The notes beneath the pieces were generated by a model. The model made no database searches, was not told the origin of the DNA, and saw only the letters and a program-made list of their open reading frames with translations. Positions 9,575-19,083 of a stretch of DNA of 64,000 nt are shown in pieces (the stretch's first letter is position 1; each line of letters starts with the position of its first letter). This stretch comes from Flavivirga jejuensis (lineage in GTDB: Bacteria > Bacteroidota > Bacteroidia > Flavobacteriales > Flavobacteriaceae): positions 62,001 to 126,000 of the forward strand of contig NZ_JAUOEL010000001.1 in NCBI RefSeq assembly GCF_030540765.1, read 5' to 3'. The translations under genes were made by a program, and so were the position numbers.

Positions 9575-10123
9575 ATGGAACATTACCATTATATAAAATC
9601 GTTTCACCTTATTTTTGTTATCACTTGGTTTGCTGGATTGTTCTACATTCCTCGATTATTTGTATATCAAATAGAAGCGTTTCATAAGCCATCACCAGAC
9701 AAAGAAATTTTAGGTAAGCAACTTAAGCTTATGGCTAAACGCTTATGGTTTATCATTACATGGCCGTCTTCTATATTGGCTTTACTGTTTGGTTTATGTC
9801 TGTTTTACTTAAACCCTACACTAATCTATCATGACTGGATGCAAGTAAAAATAGGTTTTATAGCTCTGCTTTTTATGTATCAGTTTAGAACGAATTATTA
9901 TTACAATCAATTGCAAAATGATATTGTAACAGTATCGTCAAGCTTTATGCGTATTTGGAACGAAGGCGCCACTTTTATCCTTTTTGCGGTGATTTTTTTA
10001 GTTATTTTAAAAAGTGCCATTGATTGGGTTTGGGGTATTATTGGTCTTTTTGTTTTAGGAATTCTTATCATGCTAGGTTTTAAAATTTATAAAAAAATTA
10101 GAGCTAAAAATCCAGACGCATAG
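9575..10123 (+). CDS. hemJ: Protoporphyrinogen IX oxidase HemJ (CopD/UPF0093 family)
   Basis: The 182-residue membrane protein has the HemJ signature HLIFVITWFAGLFYIPRLFV at its N-terminus and about four transmembrane segments. His11 and Lys92 (in WMQVKIGF) correspond to the His/Lys pair shown to be essential in cyanobacterial HemJ. It should oxidise protoporphyrinogen IX to protoporphyrin IX, feeding the adjacent hemH product. It starts 3 bp after hemH and is surely co-transcribed. The protein is slightly longer than the usual ~145 residues because of a C-terminal hydrophobic extension. Confidence 0.93.
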   Translation: MEHYHYIKSFHLIFVITWFAGLFYIPRLFVYQIEAFHKPSPDKEILGKQLKLMAKRLWFIITWPSSILALLFGLCLFYLNPTLIYHDWMQVKIGFIALLFMYQFRTNYYYNQLQNDIVTVSSSFMRIWNEGATFILFAVIFLVILKSAIDWVWGIIGLFVLGILIMLGFKIYKKIRAKNPDA

Positions 10124-10268
10124 TATTTAAATCTTCAATTTTTGAAATATCAAATTCGAGTATTACGGTTTTGGAATTTGTGATTTGATTTTTTTGAATT
10201 TAGTAAAATGATATTTGGTTCGATTATTGTTATATTTATTGAACTTTTAAAAGGCACCATACTTATTA

Positions 10269-11726
10269 ATGAAATTAAAGAAACTTTCCTTACGTATCCG
10301 TATTTTTTTAGCAATGATATTGCTGGTTTTGTTAGCATCAATCCTTATTTCGGCAGTAGCAATCTATCAATATAGTGAAGAGCGACAAGAATATCATGAA
10401 GGGCGTTTAAAGCGTAAAGAAGAAAATATACAAACACATCTTAAACGTGTTTTAAACGGCAGACAAAACAGCTGGGAAGTTAAAACGGAGAATATCCCAT
10501 TAATTTTTAAAGAAGAAATATATAGTGTAGCAGATATTCATAAACTTCAAATTAATTTATATGATTTAGAGGGCGTTTTATTAATTTCATCTAAGGCTAC
10601 ATTACAAAATAACGCGGCTCCTAAATGTCTTAAAGCCGAAGTTTTAAACCCTATTTCAAATACGGCACCACACAGGTTTGTAGATAAACATAAAGAAAAT
10701 GGAGAAACATTTCAATCATCATATACTTACCTTACAGATCAAAGGTCTAAACCCGTAGCCATATTAAATTTACCTTATTTAGAAAAAGACGATTTTCTTG
10801 CAAAAGAGCTACAAGAATTTTTAAAACGTATAGCCTATGCTTACATGTTTATTTTACTTATGGCTATTGGTATTGCGTTTTTACTATCTAAATATATTAC
10901 AAAGTCTTTAAAAACAATTAGTGATAAAATTAATACCACAAGGTTAGAAAAACGTAATGAGAAGATAGAGGTAAATGATACAAGCGAAGAGATCTCCACT
11001 TTGGTGAATTCGTATAATAGTATGATTGACGAACTTGAAGAAAGTGCCGTACAATTAGCCAGAAGTGAGCGAGAACAGGCTTGGAGGGAAATGGCAAAAC
11101 AAGTAGCACATGAAATTAAGAACCCACTAACACCGATGCGTTTAACGGTACAAAATTTTCAGCGGAAGTTTGATTCAAATGATGAAAATATTCATTCAAA
11201 ATTAAATGAATACAGTAAAACATTAATTCAACAAATAGATACTATGAGTTCTATTGCATCTGCTTTTTCAAACTTTGCAAAGATGCCAGCGCAACAAAGT
11301 GAAACGCTTAATGTTGTGAAAATTGTAAAATTAGCATTAGATATTTTCAACGAAGATTACATTTTTTTTACTGCCGAATCCGAAAAAATTGTTGCAAAAT
11401 TTGACAGGACTCAGCTAATACGAGTACTTACTAATTTAGTTAAAAATGGTATTCAAGCCATGCCAGAAAATCAGACACCAAGAATCGTTATTAATGTAGG
11501 AACAAAGGATAATAACGTAATTGTTACGGTTGCAGATAACGGTATGGGTATTTTGGAAGAGAATAAAGACAAGGTATTCGAACCTAAATTTACAACTAAA
11601 ACAAGTGGTATGGGGCTTGGTTTAGCGATGGTAAAAAACATAGTAGAAACCTACGATGGCACGATAACATTTAAATCGGAAAAATATAGAGGAACCACAT
11701 TTACAGTGACTTTTCCTAAAGAATAA
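10269..11726 (+). CDS. Membrane sensor histidine kinase
   Basis: Order of domains in this 485-residue protein: TM1 at about residues 10-32, an extracytoplasmic sensor region to about 185, TM2 at about 190-207, HAMP to about 260, then a HisKA domain with the phosphorylated His281 in VAHEIKNPLTPMRL. The catalytic domain carries the N box NLVKNGIQAMPE, the G1 box DNGMGI and the G2 box GMGLGLAMVKNI. No response regulator gene is adjacent, so it is an orphan kinase here. It follows hemJ by 145 bp. Confidence 0.92.
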   Translation: MKLKKLSLRIRIFLAMILLVLLASILISAVAIYQYSEERQEYHEGRLKRKEENIQTHLKRVLNGRQNSWEVKTENIPLIFKEEIYSVADIHKLQINLYDLEGVLLISSKATLQNNAAPKCLKAEVLNPISNTAPHRFVDKHKENGETFQSSYTYLTDQRSKPVAILNLPYLEKDDFLAKELQEFLKRIAYAYMFILLMAIGIAFLLSKYITKSLKTISDKINTTRLEKRNEKIEVNDTSEEISTLVNSYNSMIDELEESAVQLARSEREQAWREMAKQVAHEIKNPLTPMRLTVQNFQRKFDSNDENIHSKLNEYSKTLIQQIDTMSSIASAFSNFAKMPAQQSETLNVVKIVKLALDIFNEDYIFFTAESEKIVAKFDRTQLIRVLTNLVKNGIQAMPENQTPRIVINVGTKDNNVIVTVADNGMGILEENKDKVFEPKFTTKTSGMGLGLAMVKNIVETYDGTITFKSEKYRGTTFTVTFPKE

Positions 11727-11747
11727 CGTATTATAAAAACTATAAAA

Positions 11748-12188
11748 ATGAAAAAAATACTTGTATTAGTCTTTTTAATAACCTCTATGGGGTATTCGCA
11801 AATTTTAGCACCTGTAAAATGGTCAACAACTGTGAAAAAGGTTTCCAACATAGAATACGATTTAATTATAAATGCGACTATAAAACCAAAATATCACTTG
11901 TACTCGTTGAAAGTGCCAGAAGGAGGACCATTACCAACAGTTTTTATTTTTGAAGAGAATGAAAACTATGAGTTAGTTGGTAACATGACAGAAGATAAAG
12001 GACATACTACTTTTGATCCTGTTTTTGAGTTAAATGTTAAATATTTTGAAACATCTGCGGTTTTTAAACAGCGTATAAAACTGAAAACGAAAAAGGCATT
12101 GAAGGTTATAGGTGAAATTGAATTCATGACTTGTAATGATACGAGTTGCGTTACTGGCTATGATGATTTTGAAATTGCTATTCAATAA
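11748..12188 (+). CDS. Secreted DsbD alpha-domain-like protein
   Basis: The 146-residue protein has a signal peptide (MKKILVLVFLITSMGYSQ) and the pattern of the periplasmic N-terminal domain of DsbD: KPKYHLYS near residue 45 and the Cys pair in EFMTCNDTSC near the C-terminus, which in DsbD-alpha exchange electrons with partner proteins. The membrane and thioredoxin parts of DsbD are absent, so it would be a free-standing domain. It starts 21 bp after the histidine kinase gene and may be co-transcribed. Confidence 0.8.
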   Translation: MKKILVLVFLITSMGYSQILAPVKWSTTVKKVSNIEYDLIINATIKPKYHLYSLKVPEGGPLPTVFIFEENENYELVGNMTEDKGHTTFDPVFELNVKYFETSAVFKQRIKLKTKKALKVIGEIEFMTCNDTSCVTGYDDFEIAIQ

Positions 12189-12327
12189 AAAGTATTAAAA
12201 CTAGATATCGTTAAATACTGGGAGTGTTTAGTTTACAATTTTGAAAGTGTCTTGCAGACTTCTCAAAATTTAGTTTTCTTGCCATGCAATAAGCGTGGAC
12301 TAATAAAAATAAATTTAAAACAATACT

Positions 12328-13110
12328 ATGGGTTACACTAACATCATATCGGAAGAAGATAACAGTATCACTACTATAACTATTAATCGTCCAAATAAGC
12401 TAAATGCTCTTAATAAAGAAACGATTAATGAATTGCATGGAGCTTTTAAAGAAGCCGATTTAGATAAAAACACAAAAGTTATTATTGTTACAGGTAGTGG
12501 CGAAAAAGCTTTTGTAGCAGGTGCCGATATTAGTGAGTTTGCAAATTATTCGATTGAAGAAGGTAAAATACTTGCAGCTAATGGACAAGAGTTACTATTC
12601 AATTTTATTGAAAATCTATCGACACCAGTAATAGCTGCAATAAATGGTTTTGCGCTTGGTGGTGGATTAGAATTAGCCATGGCGTGTCATTTTAGAGTGG
12701 CGAGCGATAACGCCAAAATGGGATTGCCAGAAGTGTCGCTTGGTGTTATTCCAGGTTATGGAGGTACGCAGCGTTTACCACAATTAATAGGAAAAGGACG
12801 TGCTATGGAGCTTATCATGACTGCAGGAATGGTTGATGCCAATAGGGCTCTAAGCTACGGATTAGTAAATCATATAACCACCTTAGATGAGTTACTTCCT
12901 TTTTGTGAGAAAATTGCTGGTAAAATAACACGTAATTCATCAGTTGCCATTAGCGCAGCTATTAGAGCCATAAATGCAAACTTTAAAGATGGCGTTGATG
13001 GTTTTAATACAGAAATTCAAGAATTTGGTAATTGCTTTGGTAGTGACGATTTTGCTGAAGGAACTTCTGCCTTTCTTGAAAAACGAAAAGCAGATTTTCC
13101 TGGAGAATAA
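12328..13110 (+). CDS. Enoyl-CoA hydratase/isomerase family protein (crotonase)
   Basis: The 260-residue protein shows the crotonase fold signatures: oxyanion-hole stretch AFVAGADISEF (61-71) and GFALGGGLELA (107-117), and both catalytic glutamates of enoyl-CoA hydratase, Glu115 (GGGLELAMA) and Glu135 (MGLPEVSLG). It should hydrate trans-2-enoyl-CoA, probably in fatty-acid beta-oxidation. It stands alone, 139 bp after the DsbD-like gene. Confidence 0.93.
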   Translation: MGYTNIISEEDNSITTITINRPNKLNALNKETINELHGAFKEADLDKNTKVIIVTGSGEKAFVAGADISEFANYSIEEGKILAANGQELLFNFIENLSTPVIAAINGFALGGGLELAMACHFRVASDNAKMGLPEVSLGVIPGYGGTQRLPQLIGKGRAMELIMTAGMVDANRALSYGLVNHITTLDELLPFCEKIAGKITRNSSVAISAAIRAINANFKDGVDGFNTEIQEFGNCFGSDDFAEGTSAFLEKRKADFPGE

Positions 13111-13211
13111 AATTTGTTAATAACACATTTTTACTTTAACATTTTTGGATATAATTTATAAGTAATTTTAAAGAGCTACTCAAAGAGCATTCAACCTTTA
13201 ATTTTACTATA

Positions 13212-14285
13212 ATGAACCCAAAATTAGCCATAAAAGGACGTGGTGCACAGCTTAATGTACACAATCGTTTTTTCGAATTAAGTCACGAAATGCGTGATGA
13301 CTTTCTCGAATTTTGCCATAAAGAAGGCGAAATAAGCGATAAAAACAAAACCTTATATCTAAAGGTTTTTCCAAAAACCATAGTCAATAAAGTTGAGAGC
13401 CCAGATATTGGTATGTTATATTCTATGAATTCGTATCAAGGTTGTGAGCACGGTTGTATTTATTGTTATGCCCGCAATAGTCATGAGTATTGGGGTTATA
13501 GTGCGGGTTTAGATTTTGAACGCCGTATTATGGTGAAAAAAGATGCTTCCAAATTATTAGAAGTACAACTAAAAAAGAAAAGTTGGAAAACGCATCCTAT
13601 CGTTATGTCTGGAAATACAGATTGTTACCAACCAGCAGAAAAACAATTTGAAATTACCAGACAATGTTTAGAGGTCTTTTTAAAGTACAAACATCCAGTA
13701 GCTATCATTACAAAAAACGCATTAATTCTTAGGGATTTAGATCTTTTAAAATCGTTAGCGAAAGATAATTTAATAAATGTAAACATGTCGATCACCTCAT
13801 TATCTGAAAACACGAGACGAATTTTAGAACCTAGAACAACGACGATTAAAAAACGTTTAGAAACTATTAAAGTTTTAAGTGAAAACGGGATTCCTGTAAA
13901 TGTGATGTTAGCACCTATTATTCCATCTATAAATAGTCATGAAATATTACCTTTAGCAAAAGCAGCATCAGAGCATGGCGCCTTGTCGATTGCTCATACT
14001 ATAGTAAGGCTAAATGGGGCTATTGGCGAAATTTTTAAGGATTGGATTTATAAAACCATGCCAGATCGTGCCGAAAAGGTATTACATCAAATAGAAAGTT
14101 GCCATGGAGGTCGTTTAAATGATTCCAGATACGGAACCAGAATGCGAGGCGAAGGAAAAATTGCTGAGCAAATTAATAACCTTGTAAAACTAGCCAGGCG
14201 AAAATATTTTAATAATAAAATGATGCCGAAACTTAATCTGAGTTTGCATGAAGAGTATAAAGACGGTCAATTAAAATTGTTTTGA
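13212..14285 (+). CDS. PA0069-family radical SAM protein
   Basis: This 357-residue protein carries the radical SAM cluster motif CEHGCIYCY with Cys78, Cys82 and Cys85, followed by the family-typical ARNSHEYWGYSAGLDFER. The sequence resembles the SplB-like PA0069 family whose substrate is not established. Motif HTIVRLNGAIGEIF in the second half is also family-typical. It is a single gene followed by an intrinsic terminator at 14472-14498. Confidence 0.92.
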   Translation: MNPKLAIKGRGAQLNVHNRFFELSHEMRDDFLEFCHKEGEISDKNKTLYLKVFPKTIVNKVESPDIGMLYSMNSYQGCEHGCIYCYARNSHEYWGYSAGLDFERRIMVKKDASKLLEVQLKKKSWKTHPIVMSGNTDCYQPAEKQFEITRQCLEVFLKYKHPVAIITKNALILRDLDLLKSLAKDNLINVNMSITSLSENTRRILEPRTTTIKKRLETIKVLSENGIPVNVMLAPIIPSINSHEILPLAKAASEHGALSIAHTIVRLNGAIGEIFKDWIYKTMPDRAEKVLHQIESCHGGRLNDSRYGTRMRGEGKIAEQINNLVKLARRKYFNNKMMPKLNLSLHEEYKDGQLKLF

Positions 14286-14471
14286 CTATTTATTCGTTAT
14301 CAAAACTATTTATTTCATAACCAATGGTTTTATCTAGTAGGGTTGGGTGTTGGTAAGAACTCAATAAAAAGACGTATAAATCGAAGATTCATGAACTCCT
14401 TTTTCTAAAATAAGAGCTAGTGCACTAAATAAATTATATGGGTTATTTTAAGTGATAATTGGTATTAATCG

Positions 14472-14498
14472 AAAAGTGGGCCATAACAGCCCACTTTT
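14472..14498. terminator. Bidirectional terminator hairpin between convergent genes
   Basis: AAAAGTGGGC and GCCCACTTTT form a perfect 10-bp stem with a 7-nt loop, ending in four T on the plus strand and symmetric on the minus strand. It lies between the radical SAM gene and the convergent secreted-protein gene. The following 14500-14545 stretch is a short tandem array of TAAAC/TAAACTAAA units. Confidence 0.75.
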
Positions 14499-14554
14499 AC
14501 TAATTTAAACTAAACTAATTTAAACTAAACTAAACTAAACTAAATTTTTACCAA

Positions 14555-15151
14555 TTAATTATTAATAAATCTTGTGTACTTGTTGTTATTTGAATTGAGT
14601 TCTATTTTATAGTTACCCTTTTCAAGTTTATATAACTTTTCTATAGATTGAACTCCTTCAATTTTATCTGAGCGTAGTAAATGATAACCTCCATCTTGTT
14701 TTCCGTAAATACGTATTTTTAAAGGCTCATAGTTTAATGCTAATTTTGTTATGTAAACTAAATCATCTTTAGTTCTAACAAAAGGTTTAAAAACAATAAC
14801 TTCTTTGTCTTTTTCGAAAGACACTTTGTTTGATGATACACTAAAAGGAATCGTTCTTATTTTTAAAGCTTTATCTATCTCAAAAAAATAGTTACCGTTT
14901 GGTAATTCGGTTAAGTCAAACCCGTTTTCGTAAGTACCTGCTAATTGAATAAGTTCTTTATATATAGTGATACCATTATCGCTTTTAATAGATAAAAGGT
15001 CTCCTTTTTTTACATCCTCAATTGTTAATGCAGTTCCTTTAAGCTCTCCTTCGATTTTGAAAGAAGAGATTTCACTAGCGTTGCCCATTACTACAGTAAA
15101 CATTGTTACTAATAATAAGCTCTTTTCGATTTTTTTAATTAAATTTTTCAT
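14555..15151 (-). CDS. Secreted protein of unknown function
   Basis: I choose the ATG at 15151, which gives a 198-residue protein with a signal peptide (MKNLIKKIEKSLLLVTMFTV...GNASE); the longer reading from 15217 adds an unlikely N-terminus. The mature part is beta-strand rich, with LTELPNGNYFFEID (about 78-91) and YKLEKGNYKIELN near the end, two similar strand-turn blocks reminiscent of extracellular Ig-like or sorting-type domains. I recognise no family. Confidence 0.65.
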   Translation of the reverse strand: MKNLIKKIEKSLLLVTMFTVVMGNASEISSFKIEGELKGTALTIEDVKKGDLLSIKSDNGITIYKELIQLAGTYENGFDLTELPNGNYFFEIDKALKIRTIPFSVSSNKVSFEKDKEVIVFKPFVRTKDDLVYITKLALNYEPLKIRIYGKQDGGYHLLRSDKIEGVQSIEKLYKLEKGNYKIELNSNNNKYTRFINN

Positions 15152-15355
15152 TGTTTTGGATTTTACATCGTTTAACACGACAAAGTTACGTTGGAATAAG
15201 AAGGTGCAAAACATCAAATTTGATCAGTTTGTATGCTATTTTATCTGTTAAATGAATGTTAAATGAATGTAAAGTTAAAATAGCATATAATTGTGATAAT
15301 TAAATATAGGTTTTGAGAATAATATGTAGTAATTTTACCGATCAATTCTATTGAT

Positions 15356-16228
15356 ATGATTAATAAAAAACCTACTTTAGAGAAACTTAGCCCTAGTTTT
15401 GGAAGCTCTATACTTGTTAAGCAACATCATGATAAAGCTGATAGGCTTAATGCTTTTTGGCATTTTCATCCAGAGTTAGAACTTATATATGTAAATAAAG
15501 GGCAAGGGAGAACACATATTGGGAATCATCTATCCTATTTTAATAACAGCCAACTTATATTAATAGGGTCTAATTTGCCGCATAATGGATTTGCAGATAG
15601 GCTTACGGCTAATGGTACCGAAACCACAGTACAATTTAAATCTACCTTTTTAGGAGAGGATTTTGTAAACATTCCAGAAATGGCCAATGTATCTGCTTTA
15701 TTTGATAGGGCAAAAAAAGGCATTAGGTTTAATATGGATACAAAAAAGGAAATAGGTGCAAAAATTAATAAACTTACAGAATTTGAAGGTTTAGAACGTG
15801 TTTTAAAGTTTTTAGAGATTTTAAACTACTTAGGAAATACAAATGATTACACCTTATTAAATGTTGATGGGATTGCTTTAGAAACAAACCCACAAGACGG
15901 TGACAAAATTAACATTGTATATAAATATGTAAATGGCAATTTTAAAGAGCATATTGCTTTAGATGATATTGCAAATAAAGTTAGTATGACAGTGCCAGCA
16001 TTTTGTAGATACTTTAAAAAAACAACAGGAAAAACGTTTACAAAACTGGTAAACGAATACCGCGTTTTACATGCCTCAAAGCTGTTAAACGAAAGTAAAA
16101 TGAGTATTGCTGATATTTGTTTTGAATGCGGATTCAATAATTTTTCACATTTTAACAAACAGTTTAATGAAATAACAGGGAAAAGTGCCTCTCAATATAG
16201 AAAGGAAATAAAGCTAATTATACAATAA
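15356..16228 (+). CDS. AraC-family regulator with N-terminal cupin domain
   Basis: The 290-residue protein has an N-terminal cupin-like domain with HFHPELELIYVNKGQGRTHIG (sugar-sensing AraC type) and a C-terminal AraC HTH domain (about 188-288) ending in SIADICFECGFNNFSHFNKQF. It is divergent from the secreted-protein gene at 14555 and converges with the HD-domain gene only 1 bp away. The regulated target is unknown. Confidence 0.88.
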   Translation: MINKKPTLEKLSPSFGSSILVKQHHDKADRLNAFWHFHPELELIYVNKGQGRTHIGNHLSYFNNSQLILIGSNLPHNGFADRLTANGTETTVQFKSTFLGEDFVNIPEMANVSALFDRAKKGIRFNMDTKKEIGAKINKLTEFEGLERVLKFLEILNYLGNTNDYTLLNVDGIALETNPQDGDKINIVYKYVNGNFKEHIALDDIANKVSMTVPAFCRYFKKTTGKTFTKLVNEYRVLHASKLLNESKMSIADICFECGFNNFSHFNKQFNEITGKSASQYRKEIKLIIQ

Positions 16229-16229
16229 A

Positions 16230-16886
16230 TTATGCATTTCCATCCCATTCGTTGTAAAACTGTTTAAGATATAGCTCCATAAAGGTGTGTCTATTTAAGG
16301 CAATTTGCCTTCCAGTTTTAGTATTCATTTTATCTTTTAAGAGAAGTAATTTTTCGTAAAAATGATTGATGGTTGGAGCTGTTGATGCTTTATATTCAGC
16401 TTTACTCATATTAAGATTTGGAGCTATTTCGGGGTTGTGAAGCGCCCTGTTTTTAAAACCTCCATAATTAAAACAACGTGCTATTCCTATGGCGCCTATA
16501 GCATCCAGTCTATCGGCGTCTTGTATCACATCTAATTCTGGAGATTTAAATTGTTGAGTTTCATTGCCGCCTTTAAAAGAGATATTTTCGATAATATTTA
16601 TAACATGCTCAATCACTGTGGAATCTACATTTAGCTTAAATAAAAATTCGCGTGCTATTTTTGGACCAACAGTTTCATCACCATTATGAAATTTACTATC
16701 CGCTATATCATGCAATAGAGCACCAAGAGCCACAATAAAAGTGTCTACATTTTCACTTTTAGAAATTAACAAAGCGTTTTTATAAACGCGTTCTATATGA
16801 AACCAATCGTGCCCCCCTTCTGCATTGATTAATTGCTCTTTTACAAAGGTGATGGTCTTTTGTATTATTTTTTCTGAAGTCATCAT
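16230..16886 (-). CDS. HD-domain phosphohydrolase
   Basis: Starting at the ATG pair 16886/16883 the protein has about 218 residues. The HD metal site is visible as HDWFHIERVYKN (first His), ALLHDIADSKF (the HD pair) and a later Asp in VIQDADRLDAIGAIG. This arrangement is that of YpgQ/YedJ-type nucleotide phosphohydrolases; the precise substrate cannot be read from the sequence. The gene ends 1 bp from the convergent AraC gene, so the two share their 3' region. Confidence 0.88.
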   Translation of the reverse strand: MMTSEKIIQKTITFVKEQLINAEGGHDWFHIERVYKNALLISKSENVDTFIVALGALLHDIADSKFHNGDETVGPKIAREFLFKLNVDSTVIEHVINIIENISFKGGNETQQFKSPELDVIQDADRLDAIGAIGIARCFNYGGFKNRALHNPEIAPNLNMSKAEYKASTAPTINHFYEKLLLLKDKMNTKTGRQIALNRHTFMELYLKQFYNEWDGNA

Positions 16887-16888
16887 TA

Positions 16889-17089
16889 GAAGTGATTTAA
16901 ACTTTTTTAATCTAAAAAATATAAAACCCAGTTTTGGCTCTAAGTACAAAACTTGTGCTCAATTTGATTGGGTGTGAAACTGACAAAACACCTTAATGAG
17001 TTTACCTCGAGAGTTTGTCAGTTTCAATTTTTTAATTGACCATAAAATAGCTATTTTTCGCTTCAACCAAAAAAGTTTCAACCACTTCT
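16889..17089. repeat. Copy of a dispersed palindromic repeat, split by inserted sequence
   Basis: Position 16889-16908 (GAAGTGATTTAAACTTTTTT) and 17025-17089 match the left and right parts of a 76-bp imperfect palindrome found intact at 54408-54483 (shared core ATTGACCATAAAATAGC). Here the halves are separated by about 115 bp that include a 12-bp inverted repeat GAAACTGACAAA (16976-16987)/TTTGTCAGTTTC (17014-17025). The element sits immediately upstream of the HD-domain gene. Confidence 0.65.
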
Positions 17090-17103
17090 TAGTTAAAAAT
17101 AAA

Positions 17104-17129
17104 AATTCCTTTCGATTTGGAAAGGAATT
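17104..17129 (-). terminator. Intrinsic terminator of the AraC-GyrI regulator gene
   Basis: AATTCCTTTC and GAAAGGAATT form a perfect 10-bp stem with a 6-nt loop. On the minus strand it is followed by a T-rich tract (ATTTTTATTTTTAAC). It lies 18 bp beyond the stop of the minus-strand gene at 17147. Confidence 0.8.
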
Positions 17130-17146
17130 AATTTATAAATCAGTTT

Positions 17147-18067
17147 TTATGCAATAGGTATATGTAAATCAACAATACATTTATTCTCATGGTGTTCACG
17201 AAAATCATTGTGATATATTTCAAAAGGATTCTTTTCGGCTTTTTTATATCCTTGATCATTCATCCAAACGAAAAGACTACTCCATGATTTTTCAAAATCA
17301 TTGGGTGATATTTCAAAACGACCAACGATACATTTGCTTTTTTTGATGGTTATGGCATCTATTTCTCCTTCTGGAGTAAAAGGTTTATTTGTTAGTACAC
17401 AAATGCTCATACGTACTTTATCTGGCGTTGTTATTTTAAAACTATCATGAAAAACTCTCGCCATTTTGGTTTCAGGGTTTTTCATTAAATCTTTCGAATT
17501 TGCCCATTTTATTAATCTGTCAAATACACTTTCGACGTCATTTTCTCCAAAATGTGTTATGCTGGCAAATTTTAATTCTGATATTTCTTTAATTTCAATG
17601 TTTGCATTTATTTTAATCCAATTTAAATGATTATTAATGTTGCAAATGTATTTTTCAAAAATCAGATTCTCTTGACTATTCTTGCTTTCAGAGTTACTTA
17701 TCTTGCTAAATTTACTTGGATTTTCTTTTCTAAATTCAGAAGGACTTAGGCCATAAAAATTTTTAAATGCTCGAGTAAAAGAAGCGTTACTGCTAAAACC
17801 ATATTGCAGGGAAAGCTCTGTAATGCTTATATTTTTTTTATGTATTAATACAGAAGCTGCCTTTTCAATACGTTTTCTAATTATATAAGAATTAAGCGTT
17901 TCTCCAATTATGGCTTTAAAAATTCTATGAAAATGAAATGGTGAATAAAGCGCAAGTCTGGAAAGTAACCCTAATGATAATTCAGAATCAAGATTATTAT
18001 CTATATGTTTTAAAACCAGATTTATTCGACTTATATAATCTTTTTCTGTGTCATTTTTAGAAATCAT
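17147..18067 (-). CDS. AraC-family regulator with GyrI-like effector domain
   Basis: The 306-residue protein has an N-terminal AraC HTH domain (about residues 10-112, with LYSPFHFHRIFKAIIGETL and YGFSSNASFTRAFK) and a C-terminal GyrI/SbmC-like small-molecule-binding domain (about 155-305, ending HNDFREHHENKCIVDLHIPI). Proteins of this build include multidrug-responsive regulators such as Rob and BmrR-like sensors. It lies just downstream of the desaturase gene (23 bp) on the same strand and may belong to that transcript. Confidence 0.88.
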   Translation of the reverse strand: MISKNDTEKDYISRINLVLKHIDNNLDSELSLGLLSRLALYSPFHFHRIFKAIIGETLNSYIIRKRIEKAASVLIHKKNISITELSLQYGFSSNASFTRAFKNFYGLSPSEFRKENPSKFSKISNSESKNSQENLIFEKYICNINNHLNWIKINANIEIKEISELKFASITHFGENDVESVFDRLIKWANSKDLMKNPETKMARVFHDSFKITTPDKVRMSICVLTNKPFTPEGEIDAITIKKSKCIVGRFEISPNDFEKSWSSLFVWMNDQGYKKAEKNPFEIYHNDFREHHENKCIVDLHIPIA

Positions 18068-18090
18068 TATTCTTACGAAATGATTTTCAG

Positions 18091-19083
18091 CTACTTTGTA
18101 ATTGCAGGCTCAACCCATTTAAATTGAAATGAATTTTCTGGTACTTTAATACGATCTGCCAAGCGATACATTCTGGCAGGAAGCTTCATAAGGTAATCTC
18201 TGGCTTTTTCCGCTTCGTCTGTAAGGTTTGTTATTTTATCAATTTCCCAGCGCTTAATCAATTTCTCTAAAATTTCTACATAATCATTCGATGTGTAAAC
18301 ACCTATGCGTTGTGCGGTATTAGAAAATTCATCAAAAGCAGTACTGATTTTATTTCCAGATTCTCTTAAAAAAACAGCAGGCATGGTTATTTTTTGTTTC
18401 ATCATATAGTGAAACGCCATCATCATTTGGCTGGGGTCTACTTTAAAGATACGCTCAACAAACTCAGAATAAGCATGATGGTGTCTCATTTCGTCTCCAG
18501 CAATAATTTTACACATTTTAGCAAGTTGCTTATTGCCTTTTTCTTTTGCAATTTTTGCCACTCGATTGTGAGAAACATAAGTTGCTAACTCTTGAAAACT
18601 GGTGTAAACAAAGTTTTTATAAGGGTCTCTATCGGTTCCAATATCAAAACCATCAGCAATAAGATGTTGTGTGGTTTTTTCAATTTCACGCATGTTCACA
18701 CGTCCAGAAAGGTATAGGTATTTGTTAAGTACATCTCCATGGCGGTTTTCTTCACCCGTCCAATGACGTACCCACTTACCCCAGGAATTTTCTCTATCTA
18801 CTTGATCAACACCTTCAACATCCATTAACCAAGATTCATATGTAGGGAGCGCTTCTTCGGTGATCATGTCGCCAACTAAAACCACCCAAAAATCATAAGG
18901 TAGTTCTTTTGAAAGTTCTCTTATTTCTCGCACTTCCTCAAAAAAGGAATCTCCTTCAGAGTTTGGTAAAAAATCGGTTGGTTGCCAAATTTTATCAATA
19001 GGAATTAAGTACTTCTCAATTAAAGATTCAACGTCCTTTTCCAAAAACTTCATTACTTCTAATCTAACATTCTTTAATGACAT
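18091..19083 (-). CDS. Acyl-ACP desaturase
   Basis: This 330-residue protein belongs to the soluble di-iron acyl-ACP desaturases (FA_desaturase_2). The two iron-ligand motifs are visible: EENRHG (in HWTGEENRHGDVLNKY) and DEMRHH (in IIAGDEMRHHHAYSEF), each an ExxH pair. It should introduce a cis double bond into acyl-ACP for membrane lipid synthesis. It begins directly after the stop codon of plsC (adjacent coordinates), forming a lipid-synthesis operon with it. Confidence 0.93.
   Translation of the reverse strand: MSLKNVRLEVMKFLEKDVESLIEKYLIPIDKIWQPTDFLPNSEGDSFFEEVREIRELSKELPYDFWVVLVGDMITEEALPTYESWLMDVEGVDQVDRENSWGKWVRHWTGEENRHGDVLNKYLYLSGRVNMREIEKTTQHLIADGFDIGTDRDPYKNFVYTSFQELATYVSHNRVAKIAKEKGNKQLAKMCKIIAGDEMRHHHAYSEFVERIFKVDPSQMMMAFHYMMKQKITMPAVFLRESGNKISTAFDEFSNTAQRIGVYTSNDYVEILEKLIKRWEIDKITNLTDEAEKARDYLMKLPARMYRLADRIKVPENSFQFKWVEPAITK

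Noticed and set aside
14500-14550. Short TAAAC tandem units as possible CRISPR or origin iterons
   Set aside because: Units are only 5-10 bp without spacers, at the end of a terminator; simple-sequence expansion is enough.
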